This document shows positions 22,913-32,408 of a stretch of 36,162 bases of DNA, one piece after another. Made by a program: the position numbers and the translations under genes. The stretch is from contig JAGOJA010000008.1 of assembly GCA_017995345.1 (NCBI GenBank), positions 8,540 through 44,701 on the forward strand, given 5' to 3'. Position 1 is the stretch's first letter, and each line of letters starts with the position of its first letter. This DNA is from Flavobacterium sp. (lineage in GTDB: Bacteria > Bacteroidota > Bacteroidia > Flavobacteriales > Flavobacteriaceae). Below the pieces are notes generated by a model. That model was not told where the DNA came from. It did no database searches and saw nothing but the letters and a program-made list of their open reading frames with translations.

Positions 22913-24280
22913 ATGCAACTGTATAACACATTAAGCGCAGAGGAAAGAGCCATCATAATTGATGATGCCGGAAAACAACGTCTTACGCTGTCTTTCTATG
23001 CTTATGCGCAAATCTCAAATCCAACACAATTTCGTAACGAACTATTTCTGGCATGGAATGCTCTAGAAGTTCTAGGCAGAATTTATGTAGCCAGTGAGGG
23101 AATCAACGCCCAATTATCATTGCCTGCCGATAATTTCTACGCATTCAAAGATACTATTGAAGTGTACGATTTCATGAAAGGAATTCGTTTGAATATTGCC
23201 GTAGAGCACAACGATCACTCGTTTTTGAAACTCACCGTAAAAGTGCGTGACAAAATTGTTGCTGACGGTTTAGTAGACGAAACTTTTGATGTAACAAATA
23301 TTGGAATTCATTTAAAAGCCAAGGAATTCAATGAACTTCTAGAAGATCCAAATACAATTGTGGTCGATATGCGCAATCATTACGAAAGCGAAATTGGACA
23401 TTTCACCAAAGCTATAAAACCAGATGTAGATACTTTTCGTGAAAGTTTGCCCATCATCGAAGAGCAACTTGCGGAACACAAACAAGACAAAAAACTATTG
23501 ATGTATTGCACCGGAGGAATTCGTTGCGAGAAAGCCAGTGCTTATTTCAAACACAAAGGTTTTGAAAACGTGTACCAACTAGAAGGTGGAATTATTGAAT
23601 ATACGCGCCAAGTAAAAGCCGAAGGTTTAGAAAGCAAATTCATTGGTAAAAACTTCGTGTTTGATCACCGCTTGGGCGAAAGAATTACAGACGATATTGT
23701 TTCGCAATGCCATCAATGCGGTGCGCCTTGTGACGTACACACTAATTGCCTGAACGAAGGCTGTCATTTACTTTTTATCCAATGTGATTCGTGTAAGGAA
23801 AAAATGCAGGGTTGTTGTTCAACAGAATGCGTGGATGTTATTCACTTGCCTGTGGAAGAGCAAAAATCTATTCGCAGAGGAATTAAAAACGGAAATAAGA
23901 TTTTCAAAAAAGGAAAGTCAGATGTTTTGACTTTCAAAAACAACGAAGAAACGCATGGTGTTTTTATTGCTGAAAAACCATTCCGAACCGTGGGGACCAT
24001 CGCAAAAAAAGAACCAAAGGTTAAGCAAATTTATATTGGAAAAGGAACCCATTTTTTTCCAAAACCAAGTATTGGTCAGTTTTTAATTGAAGAAAACGAA
24101 ATCAAAATTGGCGATACTATTCTAATCAAAGGTGCTACAACCGGCGAACAAAAACTAGTAGTCAAGGAAATGCTTGTAAACGATTTGGCACAAGAAAAAG
24201 CAATTTCTGGAAACACCTGTACTTTTAAACTGCCATTCCGAATCCGACTATCTGATAAATTATATAAAATTTTAAACTAA
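22913..24280 (+). CDS. trhO: tRNA uridine(34) hydroxylase TrhO with extra C-terminal domain
   Basis: 455 residues, about 100 more than E. coli TrhO (YceA). The N-terminal domain (about 20-125, RIYVASEGINAQLS), the rhodanese domain (about 130-235) with the active-site loop C199-T-G-G-I-R-C205, and a Cys-rich zinc-like segment (about 262-310, CHQCGAPC ... CDSC ... CCSTEC) are as in the family. TrhO makes 5-hydroxyuridine at tRNA position 34 with O2. Residues about 370-455 are an added domain nearly the same as the end of the adjacent TrhP (about 48 of 86 positions identical by eye). First gene of an operon; trhP starts 6 bases after its stop. Confidence 0.95.
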   Translation: MQLYNTLSAEERAIIIDDAGKQRLTLSFYAYAQISNPTQFRNELFLAWNALEVLGRIYVASEGINAQLSLPADNFYAFKDTIEVYDFMKGIRLNIAVEHNDHSFLKLTVKVRDKIVADGLVDETFDVTNIGIHLKAKEFNELLEDPNTIVVDMRNHYESEIGHFTKAIKPDVDTFRESLPIIEEQLAEHKQDKKLLMYCTGGIRCEKASAYFKHKGFENVYQLEGGIIEYTRQVKAEGLESKFIGKNFVFDHRLGERITDDIVSQCHQCGAPCDVHTNCLNEGCHLLFIQCDSCKEKMQGCCSTECVDVIHLPVEEQKSIRRGIKNGNKIFKKGKSDVLTFKNNEETHGVFIAEKPFRTVGTIAKKEPKVKQIYIGKGTHFFPKPSIGQFLIEENEIKIGDTILIKGATTGEQKLVVKEMLVNDLAQEKAISGNTCTFKLPFRIRLSDKLYKILN

Positions 24281-24286
24281 TCCATT

Positions 24287-25528
24287 ATGACATCGAATAA
24301 CAAAATAGAACTTATGGCTCCTGCTGGGAACTTTGAGTCTTTGCAAGCTGGATTAGACAATGGTGCGGATTCTGTTTACTTTGGCGTAGAGCAATTGAAC
24401 ATGCGCGCCAGAGCCACCGTGAATTTCACCATGGATGATTTGCCTGAAATTGCCAAACGTTGCGAAGCCAAAAAGGTTCGAAGCTACCTTACATTAAACA
24501 CCATCATCTACGATCACGATTTATCAGTTGTAAAAACGTTATTGACCAAAGCCAAAGAAGCAAATATCACTGCGGTGATTGCTTCTGACCAAGCGGTTAT
24601 CGCTATGGCAAGAGGTATTGGAATGGAAGTTCACATTTCGACACAACTGAATGTTACGAATATTGAAACCATAAAATTCTACAGTTTATTTGCAGACACG
24701 ATGGTTTTGAGCCGGGAATTGAGTTTGCGTCAAGTAAAAAGCATCACCGCTCAAATTGAAAAAGAACAAATTAAAGGACCAAACGGAAACTTAGTCGAGA
24801 TTGAAATCTTTGGCCACGGTGCTTTGTGCATGGCCGTTTCTGGAAAATGTTATTTGAGTTTACACTCCAATAATTCATCGGCTAATCGTGGTGCGTGCAA
24901 ACAAAATTGCCGAAAAAAATATACGGTTATTGATCAGGAAACCGGTTTTGAAATTGAATTGGATAACGAATACATGATGTCTCCAAAAGATTTATGCACC
25001 ATAGATTTTTTAGACCAAGTGATTGAGTCTGGCATTCAAGTCTTGAAAATTGAAGGCCGTGGCCGTGCTCCTGAATATGTGGCTACTGTTATCAGAACGT
25101 ATCGGGAAGCAATTGACAGTTATTATGAAGGTTCTTTCACTAAAGAAAAAGTAGCGGTTTGGATGGAAGCTTTGAACACGGTTTATAATCGTGGTTTTTG
25201 GTCTGGCTATTATCTCGGACAAGAATTGGGTGAATGGAGCGACGTGTCTGGCTCTATGGCTACACAGAAAAAAGTGTATGTGGGGAAAGGAACCCATTAT
25301 TTCCCGAAAGCAGCAGTTGGACAATTCAAGATTGAAGCCTATGACATCAAAGTTGGAGATAAAATTCTGGTAACGGGGCCAAGTACCGGAGCGCAGGAAA
25401 TGCTAATCGAAGAAATGTATGTCAACGATGTTGTGGCTGGCAAAGCTACTAAAGGCGATGATTGTACTTTAAAATTACCTTTTAGGATCCGAATGTCTGA
25501 CAAATTATATAAAATTGTGGAAGCCTAA
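24287..25528 (+). CDS. trhP: U32 family tRNA hydroxylation protein TrhP (YegQ-type)
   Basis: 413 residues. The U32 core begins with ELMAPAGNFESLQAGLDNGADS and has four Cys (C181, C188, C204, C208) in the U32 signature, which in this family hold an Fe-S cluster. The C-terminal U32 domain is residues about 329-413 (VYVGKGTHYFP ... FRIRMSDKLYKI). The family was first called peptidase U32, but TrhP acts with prephenate to form 5-hydroxyuridine at tRNA U34, the same product as TrhO by an O2-independent route. The stop shares a base with the ATG of the ferredoxin gene (TAATG). Confidence 0.93.
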   Translation: MTSNNKIELMAPAGNFESLQAGLDNGADSVYFGVEQLNMRARATVNFTMDDLPEIAKRCEAKKVRSYLTLNTIIYDHDLSVVKTLLTKAKEANITAVIASDQAVIAMARGIGMEVHISTQLNVTNIETIKFYSLFADTMVLSRELSLRQVKSITAQIEKEQIKGPNGNLVEIEIFGHGALCMAVSGKCYLSLHSNNSSANRGACKQNCRKKYTVIDQETGFEIELDNEYMMSPKDLCTIDFLDQVIESGIQVLKIEGRGRAPEYVATVIRTYREAIDSYYEGSFTKEKVAVWMEALNTVYNRGFWSGYYLGQELGEWSDVSGSMATQKKVYVGKGTHYFPKAAVGQFKIEAYDIKVGDKILVTGPSTGAQEMLIEEMYVNDVVAGKATKGDDCTLKLPFRIRMSDKLYKIVEA

Positions 25529-25758
25529 TGGTTATTGTTACTTTACAAAGAGACAAATGCATTGGCTGTAATTATTGCGTTGAAATGGCACCAGTTCAAT
25601 TTCAGATGTCCAAGAAAGACGGCAAATCAGTTTTGATTCATTCGCAAAATGCTAAAGGATTTTTTACGTTAAAATCACACGACCACACCATTGTTGAAAG
25701 TTGTGAATTAGCAGCAAAAGCCTGTCCGGTTAAAATAATTACGGTAAAGGAAACCTGA
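25528..25758 (+). CDS. 4Fe-4S ferredoxin
   Basis: 76 residues with cluster ligands C11, C14, C17 (CIGCNYC) and C66 in CP; C59 is an extra Cys. It is a single-cluster ferredoxin with a longer middle loop than two-cluster forms. It is translationally coupled to trhP, so it is the likely electron donor or cluster partner of TrhP or TrhO; this is inferred from position only. Confidence 0.9.
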   Translation: MVIVTLQRDKCIGCNYCVEMAPVQFQMSKKDGKSVLIHSQNAKGFFTLKSHDHTIVESCELAAKACPVKIITVKET

Positions 25759-25808
25759 GTTTTAACAAATTATTTTAACGAAACGCTAAATATCTGTTAA
25801 AAAAAAGC

Positions 25809-25822
25809 TTAGATTTACCTAA
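25809..25822. promoter_or_regulatory. Weak candidate DtxR/MntR-type box before susC
   Basis: TTAG-ATTTAC-CTAA has the same arms and spacing as the boxes at 9521 and 15259, though with 4+4 rather than 5+5 symmetry. It contains TAGATTTA, one mismatch from a -7 element, and lies 20 bases before the susC ATG. An outer pair CTTAG/CTAAG (25808-25812, 25824-25828) overlaps it. A chance match is quite possible. Confidence 0.35.
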
Positions 25823-25842
25823 ACTAAGATAATATTAACAAT

Positions 25843-28800
25843 ATGAAAAAAAAGAGTTTAATTCTTTTGCTGTTCTTTTTTGGGTTTCTTACCACATACT
25901 CCCAAGACAGTACTGTAAAAGGTAAAGTTTCAGACAACACAGGCATTGGTTTGCCTGGAGCAAACATCGCTATTAAAGGATCTAAATCTGTTGTGTCTAC
26001 AGATATAGATGGAAATTTCCAAATTAAAGCTTCAAAAGGAAGTGTTTTAGTGGTTTCTTATATTGGTTTTGCCAATCAAGAGGTTACTGTTTCAGGTAGT
26101 ACACTTAACATCACCCTAAAAGAACGCTCAGAGAACAAACTAGAAGAAGTTGTCGTGACTGCAATGGGCATTAAAAACAAGGCAAAATCTCTAGGTTACG
26201 CCAATCAAACTATCAAAGCGTCTGAGATTGAAAGACCCGGTCAAGTAAATGCGCTACAGGCACTACAAGGAAGTATTTCTGGAGTAACCATCAGCAAAAC
26301 TTCTGGTGAAGCTGGTGGAGGAGTGGATATTTTGATTAGAGGAGTTTCGTCTTTAAGTACAGGTAGCAACAACCAACCTTTAATAATAATTGACGGAAAT
26401 CCTGTAAACAATAGCACGGTATCTGGAAATGTATTATCAAGTGCTAATAACTCTTCCCCAGGAAGCAATGAACAATTTGGTTTTTCAAACCGTTCCGTAG
26501 ATATTAACCCTAATGATATCGAAAGTTATACCGTTCTTAAAGGAGCTGGAGCAACTGCACTTTATGGTATTTTGGCTGGGAATGGAGTTATAATTATTAC
26601 AACCAAAAAAGGAAAAGAAGGCAAAACGAAAGTAAATATTTCCTCTAGTGTTACCATGAGCGAGGTAAACAAATATCCTGAATTACAATCAAAATGGAGA
26701 GAAGGTTCCGGTTTATCTCCAAGAGTATTGAGCATGAATGCAAATACACCATCAGGTATTTCTTTTTACCCAGGATTTACTTCTGGCTTTCAAACCAATG
26801 GACCCGCCTACTCTAGCAGTGATGATGCAAGTATCAAATTTAGAAATTTTTACAAAGATTTCTTTAAAACAGGAATTAACACAACAAACAACGTAAGCCT
26901 AAGCGGAGGAACCGAAAAAATAAATTATTATGTTTCGGCCTCAACTAGTACAGATGAAGGAATTGTCCCCAATACTGATTACGCTAGAAAAACTTTAAAA
27001 TTTAATGGTGGTTATAAACTATCTGAGAATTTAAAATTAGGAACTTCGGTTTCATATGCTAACTCTGGAGGCTCCCGCGCTAATACGGGTGACAAGTCTA
27101 TTATGAGTTCATTGTCTTACTGGTCTCCTTCAATAGATGTTAATGATTATTTAACTGCAGCTGGCCGTGAGAAGGATTGGACAGCTGGAACTATTGATCA
27201 ACCTGTATATTTTGCAAAGACAAGTAACTTAAATGACAATGTAGATCGCTGGATTGCATCGGCTGATTTAAATTGGCAAGCAAAATCTTGGTTGAATATC
27301 ACCTATAGAGGAAGTGTTGACAATTACGCTGAAACTAGAAATAGATATGCTGGTCCAGACTTAGACCCAGGTTCTCCTGTAAATGGATTTATCGTAAATG
27401 AAAAAATCAATTTCAAAGGATTAAACTCGGATTTCTTAATTTCTGCCACTAAAAAATTCGGAGATTTCAATACCTCTGCAATGATTGGAAACCAAATTTT
27501 TGAAACCAACTCTGATTATGGCTTTGTGAGAGGTGAAGGATTACTTTTGCCTAAGTTTAACAATATCGCAAACACAATTAATAAATATGCAGTACAAACC
27601 AATGAAATCGTAAGAACTGTTGGTTACTTTACAGAGTTAAAAGCAGACTATAAAGAACGAATTTTTATAGCGGCAACAGGAAGAAGAGATTATGCTTCTA
27701 CTTTGCCGAGCACTAATCGAGCATTCAACTATTTTTCATCTAACCTTGCGTTCGTATTTCATGATTTAATAGACAAAGAAGGAAGTGTTCTTTCTTTTGG
27801 AAAACTACGTGGATCATGGGCTCAAGTGGGTAAAATCCCTCCATTCGGGATCGGAAGGTACAGCTATCCAGACATTCCTTTTAATGGTGTGGGTGGAGTA
27901 AGCATTGGAACCGTTGATTCAGATCCAAACATAAAAGCTGAAATTGTTACAACTACAGAAGTTGGAACAGACCTACGTTTCTTTCAAAATCGCATTCGTT
28001 TAGAATACACTTATTTCGACAGAAAAAGTGACGGACAAATCTTAAAAGTTACTTTGCCTCAAAGTACAGGTTTAACTGGAACTTGGACTAACTCAGGCTC
28101 TTTAAAAACAACAGGACATGAATTGACATTGGCTGCTGATATTTTTAAAACAAAAACGTTTAGCTGGACCGCTACTACCAATTTCACGGCTTATGAAACA
28201 GACGTTTTGTCGTTGCCTTTTGATAATATTGACTTTGCTTATAATAGTGGAGCCGACATTTATTCTCGAATAAAAGTTGGAGATGCAGCAGGTTCATTAT
28301 ACGGTAGAACTTGGACTTATGTAAATGGTCAAAGATTAATAGGCACAAATGGACTGCCAGTCGTTGCAAAAGATGGTAATGGAGCAGTGCTGTATTCTAA
28401 AGTTGGAAACGCTTTCCCAGATTATGTGGTTACGTTGAACAACAACTTAAAATACAAAAACTGGGATTTAGCCTTTATGTTTGAGTACAAAAAAGGAGGA
28501 GAAGGATTTGATCCAGCGGAACGAAATGGTATTAGAAATGGTATTTTAAAGATGACCGAAGACAGAAACCACGCTCAAATCCTAGAAGGTGTAAAAGCAG
28601 ATGGTACGCCAAACACTATTCCAGTAACGATTGACGGGAATAGCTATTATAGAAGCACAATCATTAACCAAGCTTCAGAAATATTGATACAAGATACTTC
28701 ATGGTTGAAACTTAGAAATGTGTCTCTAACCTATAATTTATCGTCTGATATACTCTCTAAATTAAAACTATCTAGTGCTTCATTCTCAGTAAGCGGAAAT

Positions 28801-28941
28801 AACTTTTTGTTATGGACTCCTTTTAGAGGTTTTGACCCAGAAGGACAACAATTTGGATCGGGAAGTAATGTGTATGGTTTCTCTGGTTTAAACATCCCTT
28901 TGACACAATCTTACACTTTGGGCTTAAACATTGGTCTTTAA
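25843..28941 (+). CDS. SusC/RagA family TonB-linked outer-membrane protein
   Basis: 1032 residues, the usual SusC size. Signal peptide (MKKKSLILLLFFFGFLTTYSQ), CarboxypepD-like domain (about 25-95, VKGKVSDNTGIGLPGANI), SusC TonB-box region (LEEVVVTAMGI), plug (ALQGSISGV, DILIRGVSSL, IIIDGNPV) and a long barrel ending in SYTLGLNIGL. With the SusD-like lipoprotein 20 bases downstream it makes a lidded importer for large nutrients. No glycoside hydrolase, sulfatase or sigma/anti-sigma gene accompanies the pair, so the substrate is open: peptides, a metal complex or a glycan. A DtxR-like box upstream hints at metal. Confidence 0.95.
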   Translation: MKKKSLILLLFFFGFLTTYSQDSTVKGKVSDNTGIGLPGANIAIKGSKSVVSTDIDGNFQIKASKGSVLVVSYIGFANQEVTVSGSTLNITLKERSENKLEEVVVTAMGIKNKAKSLGYANQTIKASEIERPGQVNALQALQGSISGVTISKTSGEAGGGVDILIRGVSSLSTGSNNQPLIIIDGNPVNNSTVSGNVLSSANNSSPGSNEQFGFSNRSVDINPNDIESYTVLKGAGATALYGILAGNGVIIITTKKGKEGKTKVNISSSVTMSEVNKYPELQSKWREGSGLSPRVLSMNANTPSGISFYPGFTSGFQTNGPAYSSSDDASIKFRNFYKDFFKTGINTTNNVSLSGGTEKINYYVSASTSTDEGIVPNTDYARKTLKFNGGYKLSENLKLGTSVSYANSGGSRANTGDKSIMSSLSYWSPSIDVNDYLTAAGREKDWTAGTIDQPVYFAKTSNLNDNVDRWIASADLNWQAKSWLNITYRGSVDNYAETRNRYAGPDLDPGSPVNGFIVNEKINFKGLNSDFLISATKKFGDFNTSAMIGNQIFETNSDYGFVRGEGLLLPKFNNIANTINKYAVQTNEIVRTVGYFTELKADYKERIFIAATGRRDYASTLPSTNRAFNYFSSNLAFVFHDLIDKEGSVLSFGKLRGSWAQVGKIPPFGIGRYSYPDIPFNGVGGVSIGTVDSDPNIKAEIVTTTEVGTDLRFFQNRIRLEYTYFDRKSDGQILKVTLPQSTGLTGTWTNSGSLKTTGHELTLAADIFKTKTFSWTATTNFTAYETDVLSLPFDNIDFAYNSGADIYSRIKVGDAAGSLYGRTWTYVNGQRLIGTNGLPVVAKDGNGAVLYSKVGNAFPDYVVTLNNNLKYKNWDLAFMFEYKKGGEGFDPAERNGIRNGILKMTEDRNHAQILEGVKADGTPNTIPVTIDGNSYYRSTIINQASEILIQDTSWLKLRNVSLTYNLSSDILSKLKLSSASFSVSGNNFLLWTPFRGFDPEGQQFGSGSNVYGFSGLNIPLTQSYTLGLNIGL

Positions 28942-28961
28942 TCTATTAAACGAAACGAATT

Positions 28962-30482
28962 ATGAAAAATATATTTAAAATTGCTATTGTGCTTACTTTA
29001 GCAATCACCATTTATAGTTGTAGTGATAGCTATTACGACACGAACACGCCGAGTAACGCTGTTGCCCCTGAATCAGTTGCTATAAACAACATTTTACCCT
29101 CTGCTATTCAAGCAACAATGAGTGCGCAATATAGTGCAGCCGTCAGTTTGGCTCAAGTTGATCAACATATAGCATCGGCTTTTAACGATCAAAACATTGA
29201 CAAGCATTATCAAAACTCCCTAGATGAATATTGGAGACTTGTGTATTCAAAAGCACTTCCAAATATCAAAGTTTTAGAAGATAAAGCAACTGCAACAAAT
29301 TCGAGCCATTATCTCGCTATTGCAAAAGTTTTGAAAGCAATAAACATTGGACTAACAACTGATTTACACGGAGACGTTCCTTACATAGAAGCCACACTTG
29401 CGGCAACGAATTTTTATCCAAAATACGATGCGCAACAAATCATCTACACTGATGTTATTAAGTTATTAGATGATGCTATCGTGTTGTTTTCAACTCCAAA
29501 CACTTCTATATTCACACCTGGTGCTGATGATTTAATTTACAGCGGAAAAGCAGCAAGCTGGACGAAAGCAGCCTATACGTTCAAAGCAAGATTTCAACTG
29601 CATTTGATGAAAGTAAATGGAGCAACTACAACAGCTTCAGCGGTTTTGTCTAGTTTATCCAAAGGATTTACTGCCAATAGTGATGACTTTCAACTAAAAT
29701 ACAACAGTATTAATACAAACCCTTGGTACCAATCTCAACTTGGTTTATCAACTGGTAATCTTACGTTTTATATTTCAAACCATTTCATTAGTTATATGAA
29801 TGGAGGAGCAGTGTTTCCTTTTGCTTCTTCGTCAGTAACAATGGATCCGCGCATGCCACTTTTAGTAGATCTCAGCACCTATTCAAGTGCTGGTATTACT
29901 CCAGGTCCAGATCCAACTTTAGTAGCAAACTATATAGGATCAACAAATGGAACAGCAACGACTTCTAAAACTAAAATTGGAACGCAATTTTTCTATTCGA
30001 AAATCGATTCTCCAATAGTATATTTAACATACGCCGAGGCAAAATTCATGGAAGCAGAAGCTCAATTCTTACTTGCAGGAGGCACTCCTACCTCGACAGG
30101 AACAAATTCGGCTTCGTATACGGCTTACCTTGCTGGTATTGGTGCTAATATGGATAAAATTGGTGTTGCCGCAACGAATAAAAACAACTATTTAGCCGAC
30201 GCTTCAATTGCTAAAGGAGCGGCAGCAATTCAATTGAAAGATATTATGAGACAAAAATTTATCGCTTTATTCTTAAATCCAGAAACATTTACTGATTATA
30301 GAAGATACGATTTTTCAACAAATGCCTTCAAAAACTTAACCATCCCTGCTAATACCGACCCATTAAATGGCGGCAAATGGATCAGGAGATTTGTGTATTC
30401 TAACAATGAAAAAAGTGCAAATACAGCAAATTACAATTTAAATTTCAAATCGATGATTACCCCAGTTTGGTGGGATAACTAA
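28962..30482 (+). CDS. SusD/RagB-like outer-membrane lipoprotein
   Basis: 506 residues with a lipoprotein signal whose lipobox Cys is C20 (TIYSC-SDS). The helical TPR-like body has the features of the SusD-like 2 group (DLHGDVPYIEA, YAEAKFMEAEAQFL, IMRQKFIALFLNPETFTDYRRY), more common in SusCD pairs not tied to polysaccharide loci. It is the surface lid of the SusC channel and first binds the substrate. Cotranscribed with susC and followed by a terminator. Confidence 0.93.
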   Translation: MKNIFKIAIVLTLAITIYSCSDSYYDTNTPSNAVAPESVAINNILPSAIQATMSAQYSAAVSLAQVDQHIASAFNDQNIDKHYQNSLDEYWRLVYSKALPNIKVLEDKATATNSSHYLAIAKVLKAINIGLTTDLHGDVPYIEATLAATNFYPKYDAQQIIYTDVIKLLDDAIVLFSTPNTSIFTPGADDLIYSGKAASWTKAAYTFKARFQLHLMKVNGATTTASAVLSSLSKGFTANSDDFQLKYNSINTNPWYQSQLGLSTGNLTFYISNHFISYMNGGAVFPFASSSVTMDPRMPLLVDLSTYSSAGITPGPDPTLVANYIGSTNGTATTSKTKIGTQFFYSKIDSPIVYLTYAEAKFMEAEAQFLLAGGTPTSTGTNSASYTAYLAGIGANMDKIGVAATNKNNYLADASIAKGAAAIQLKDIMRQKFIALFLNPETFTDYRRYDFSTNAFKNLTIPANTDPLNGGKWIRRFVYSNNEKSANTANYNLNFKSMITPVWWDN

Positions 30483-30498
30483 AATTTGACAGACCATC

Positions 30499-30538
30499 AA
30501 AAAGCCTCAATTTCCTTAAAAAGAAGTTGAGGTTTTTT
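30499..30538 (+). terminator. Terminator of the susCD operon
   Basis: AAAAAGCCTCAA (30499-30510) pairs with TTGAGGTTTTTT (30527-30538) with one G-T wobble and a 16-base loop; the right arm ends in a T-run. Confidence 0.8.
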
Positions 30539-30550
30539 GTTTTGAAAAAC

Positions 30551-30584
30551 TTGAAAGCCTAAAACTAAAAAAATACTATCTTTA
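30551..30584 (+). promoter_or_regulatory. Possible promoter of the PSP1-gldH-PBP genes
   Basis: TTG (30551-30553) and TATCTTTA (30577-30584) lie 23 bases apart; the -7 has one mismatch. It would leave a leader of about 50 bases before the ATG at 30642. Confidence 0.35.
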
Positions 30585-30641
30585 CACATTAAACGTTTTA
30601 AGAACATAAGTTGTGCTAGTCGCAACACTACATATAAAATT

Positions 30642-31934
30642 ATGGCATGTACAAGTTGTTCAACTTCTGATGGTGGCTCACCAAAGGGTTGTAAAAATAA
30701 TGGGACTTGCGGCACCGATAGCTGCAATAAATTAACGGTTTTCGATTGGCTTTCAAACATGAGTCTACCCAATGGTGACGCCCCTTTTGACTGTGTCGAA
30801 GTACGTTTCAAAAACGGAAGAAAAGAATTTTATCGCAACACCGAAAAATTAACATTAAGCATGGGCGACATTGTGGCTACAGTTGCTTCTCCAGGTCATG
30901 ATATAGGAATTGTAACTTTGACAGGAGAGTTAGTTAAAATTCAAATGAAGAAAAAAGGAGCGAATTACTTAGGTAACGAAATCCCAAAAATTTACCGAAA
31001 AGCATCGCAAAAAGACATTGACATCTGGTCAATTGCTCGTGATAAGGAAGAGCCCATGAAAGTTAGAGCACGTGAATTAGCGATTGCTCAAAAACTAGAA
31101 ATGAAAATTTCAGATATCGAATTTCAAGGAGACGGATCAAAAGCTACTTTTTATTATACGGCAAATGATCGTATTGACTTTCGTGCTTTAATTAAAGATT
31201 TTGCTAAAGAATTCAGCACTCGTATCGAGATGAAACAAGTAGGTTTTCGTCAGGAAGCAGCTCGTTTAGGCGGAATTGGTTCTTGCGGAAGAGAATTGTG
31301 TTGTTCTACTTGGTTAACAGATTTTAGAAGTGTAAATACATCTGCAGCACGTTACCAACAACTGTCTTTGAATCCACAAAAGCTGGCCGGACAATGCGGA
31401 AAACTTAAATGTTGTTTGAACTATGAGTTAGACACTTACATGGATGCCCTAAAAGATTTTCCGGATTTTGACACCAAATTAGCCACTGAAAAAGGAGATG
31501 CAATTTGTCAAAAACAAGATATTTTCAAAGGATTAATGTGGTTTGCCTATACCAATAATTTTGCTAATTGGCATGTCTTAAAAATTGACCAAGTCAAAGA
31601 AATTGTTGCTGAAAACAAACTAAAAAACAAAGTTTCTTCACTAGAAGATTTTGCAATAGAAATTGTTGTAGAGCAAGAGAAAAACTTTAACAATGCAATG
31701 GGACAAGAAAGCCTAACTCGTTTTGACCAACCTAAAGCAAAGCGAAAACCAAATAAAAAACGCAAACCTGCTGGTGAAAATGCAATTGTGGCAAACAACA
31801 ACAAGCCTGGAAACAGCAATAAACATACAAACAACAATAAAATTACAAACAATAACCGCCAAGCTCCTGCTGATAAAAAACCTGCAGAGCCAAGAAAACC
31901 AATAATTATTACTAAAAATGTGGATAAAAAATAG
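30642..31934 (+). CDS. PSP1 domain (RicT/YaaT-like) protein
   Basis: 430 residues. The PSP1 core (about 50-300) carries the Cys clusters GSCGRELCC and GQCGKLKCC that ligate [4Fe-4S] in B. subtilis RicT (YaaT). The N-terminus adds five Cys in 28 residues (C3, C6, C17, C23, C28). The last about 75 residues are Asn/Lys-rich and disordered, as in other Bacteroidota homologues. In Firmicutes RicT acts with RicA and RicF in mRNA maturation; those partners are not here. Its end overlaps the start of gldH by 17 bases, the conserved flavobacterial arrangement, and a role in gliding or RNA processing is open. Confidence 0.88.
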   Translation: MACTSCSTSDGGSPKGCKNNGTCGTDSCNKLTVFDWLSNMSLPNGDAPFDCVEVRFKNGRKEFYRNTEKLTLSMGDIVATVASPGHDIGIVTLTGELVKIQMKKKGANYLGNEIPKIYRKASQKDIDIWSIARDKEEPMKVRARELAIAQKLEMKISDIEFQGDGSKATFYYTANDRIDFRALIKDFAKEFSTRIEMKQVGFRQEAARLGGIGSCGRELCCSTWLTDFRSVNTSAARYQQLSLNPQKLAGQCGKLKCCLNYELDTYMDALKDFPDFDTKLATEKGDAICQKQDIFKGLMWFAYTNNFANWHVLKIDQVKEIVAENKLKNKVSSLEDFAIEIVVEQEKNFNNAMGQESLTRFDQPKAKRKPNKKRKPAGENAIVANNNKPGNSNKHTNNNKITNNNRQAPADKKPAEPRKPIIITKNVDKK

Positions 31935-32397
31935 CACTTTATTTATTTTGGTTTCCATTCTCTTTATTTCTTGCGATGAAAAAAGAGTGTTTGATGAGTA
32001 TAAATCTGTTGGAAACGCATGGCATAAAGACAGTATTGTAACGTTCAATTTACCAGAGTTAGACTCAACAAAACGATACAATTTATTTGTAAACTTGAGA
32101 GCTACTAATGCATATAAGTTCAACAATTTGTTTTTAATTGTAGCCTTGGAAATGCCAAATGGCTTTACTAAAGTGGATACCTTAGAATATCAAATGGCTG
32201 ATCCAGACGGTACATTATTAGGCGATGGATTTTCGGATATTAAGGAAAGCAAACTCTTTTATAAAGAAAATGTACGATTTCGATCAAAATACAAAGTAAG
32301 CATCAAGCAAGCAGTTAGAGAAAACGGTAAAGTCCCTGGTGTAAAAGCTTTAGACGGAATTACAGAAGTAGGTTTTAGAATAGAAAAAAAAGAATAA
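31918..32397 (+). CDS. gldH: Gliding motility lipoprotein GldH
   Basis: 159 residues with a lipoprotein signal (MWIKNSTLFILVSILFIS-C19). The body matches GldH (SCDEKRVFDEYKSV, KDSIVTFNLPELDS, NLFVNLRATNAYKFNNLFLI, GITEVGFRIEKKE). GldH is needed for gliding and chitin use in Flavobacterium johnsoniae and supports type IX secretion and adhesin movement. The ATG lies inside the end of the PSP1 gene, so translation is coupled, and the penicillin-binding protein gene follows 11 bases later. Confidence 0.92.
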   Translation: MWIKNSTLFILVSILFISCDEKRVFDEYKSVGNAWHKDSIVTFNLPELDSTKRYNLFVNLRATNAYKFNNLFLIVALEMPNGFTKVDTLEYQMADPDGTLLGDGFSDIKESKLFYKENVRFRSKYKVSIKQAVRENGKVPGVKALDGITEVGFRIEKKE

Positions 32398-32408
32398 AAT
32401 AGTATTTT

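Noticed and set aside
31547..32126. Minus-strand open frames opposite the PSP1 tail and gldH
   Set aside because: They are antisense shadows; the Asn/Lys-rich tail gives long hydrophobic frames on the other strand.
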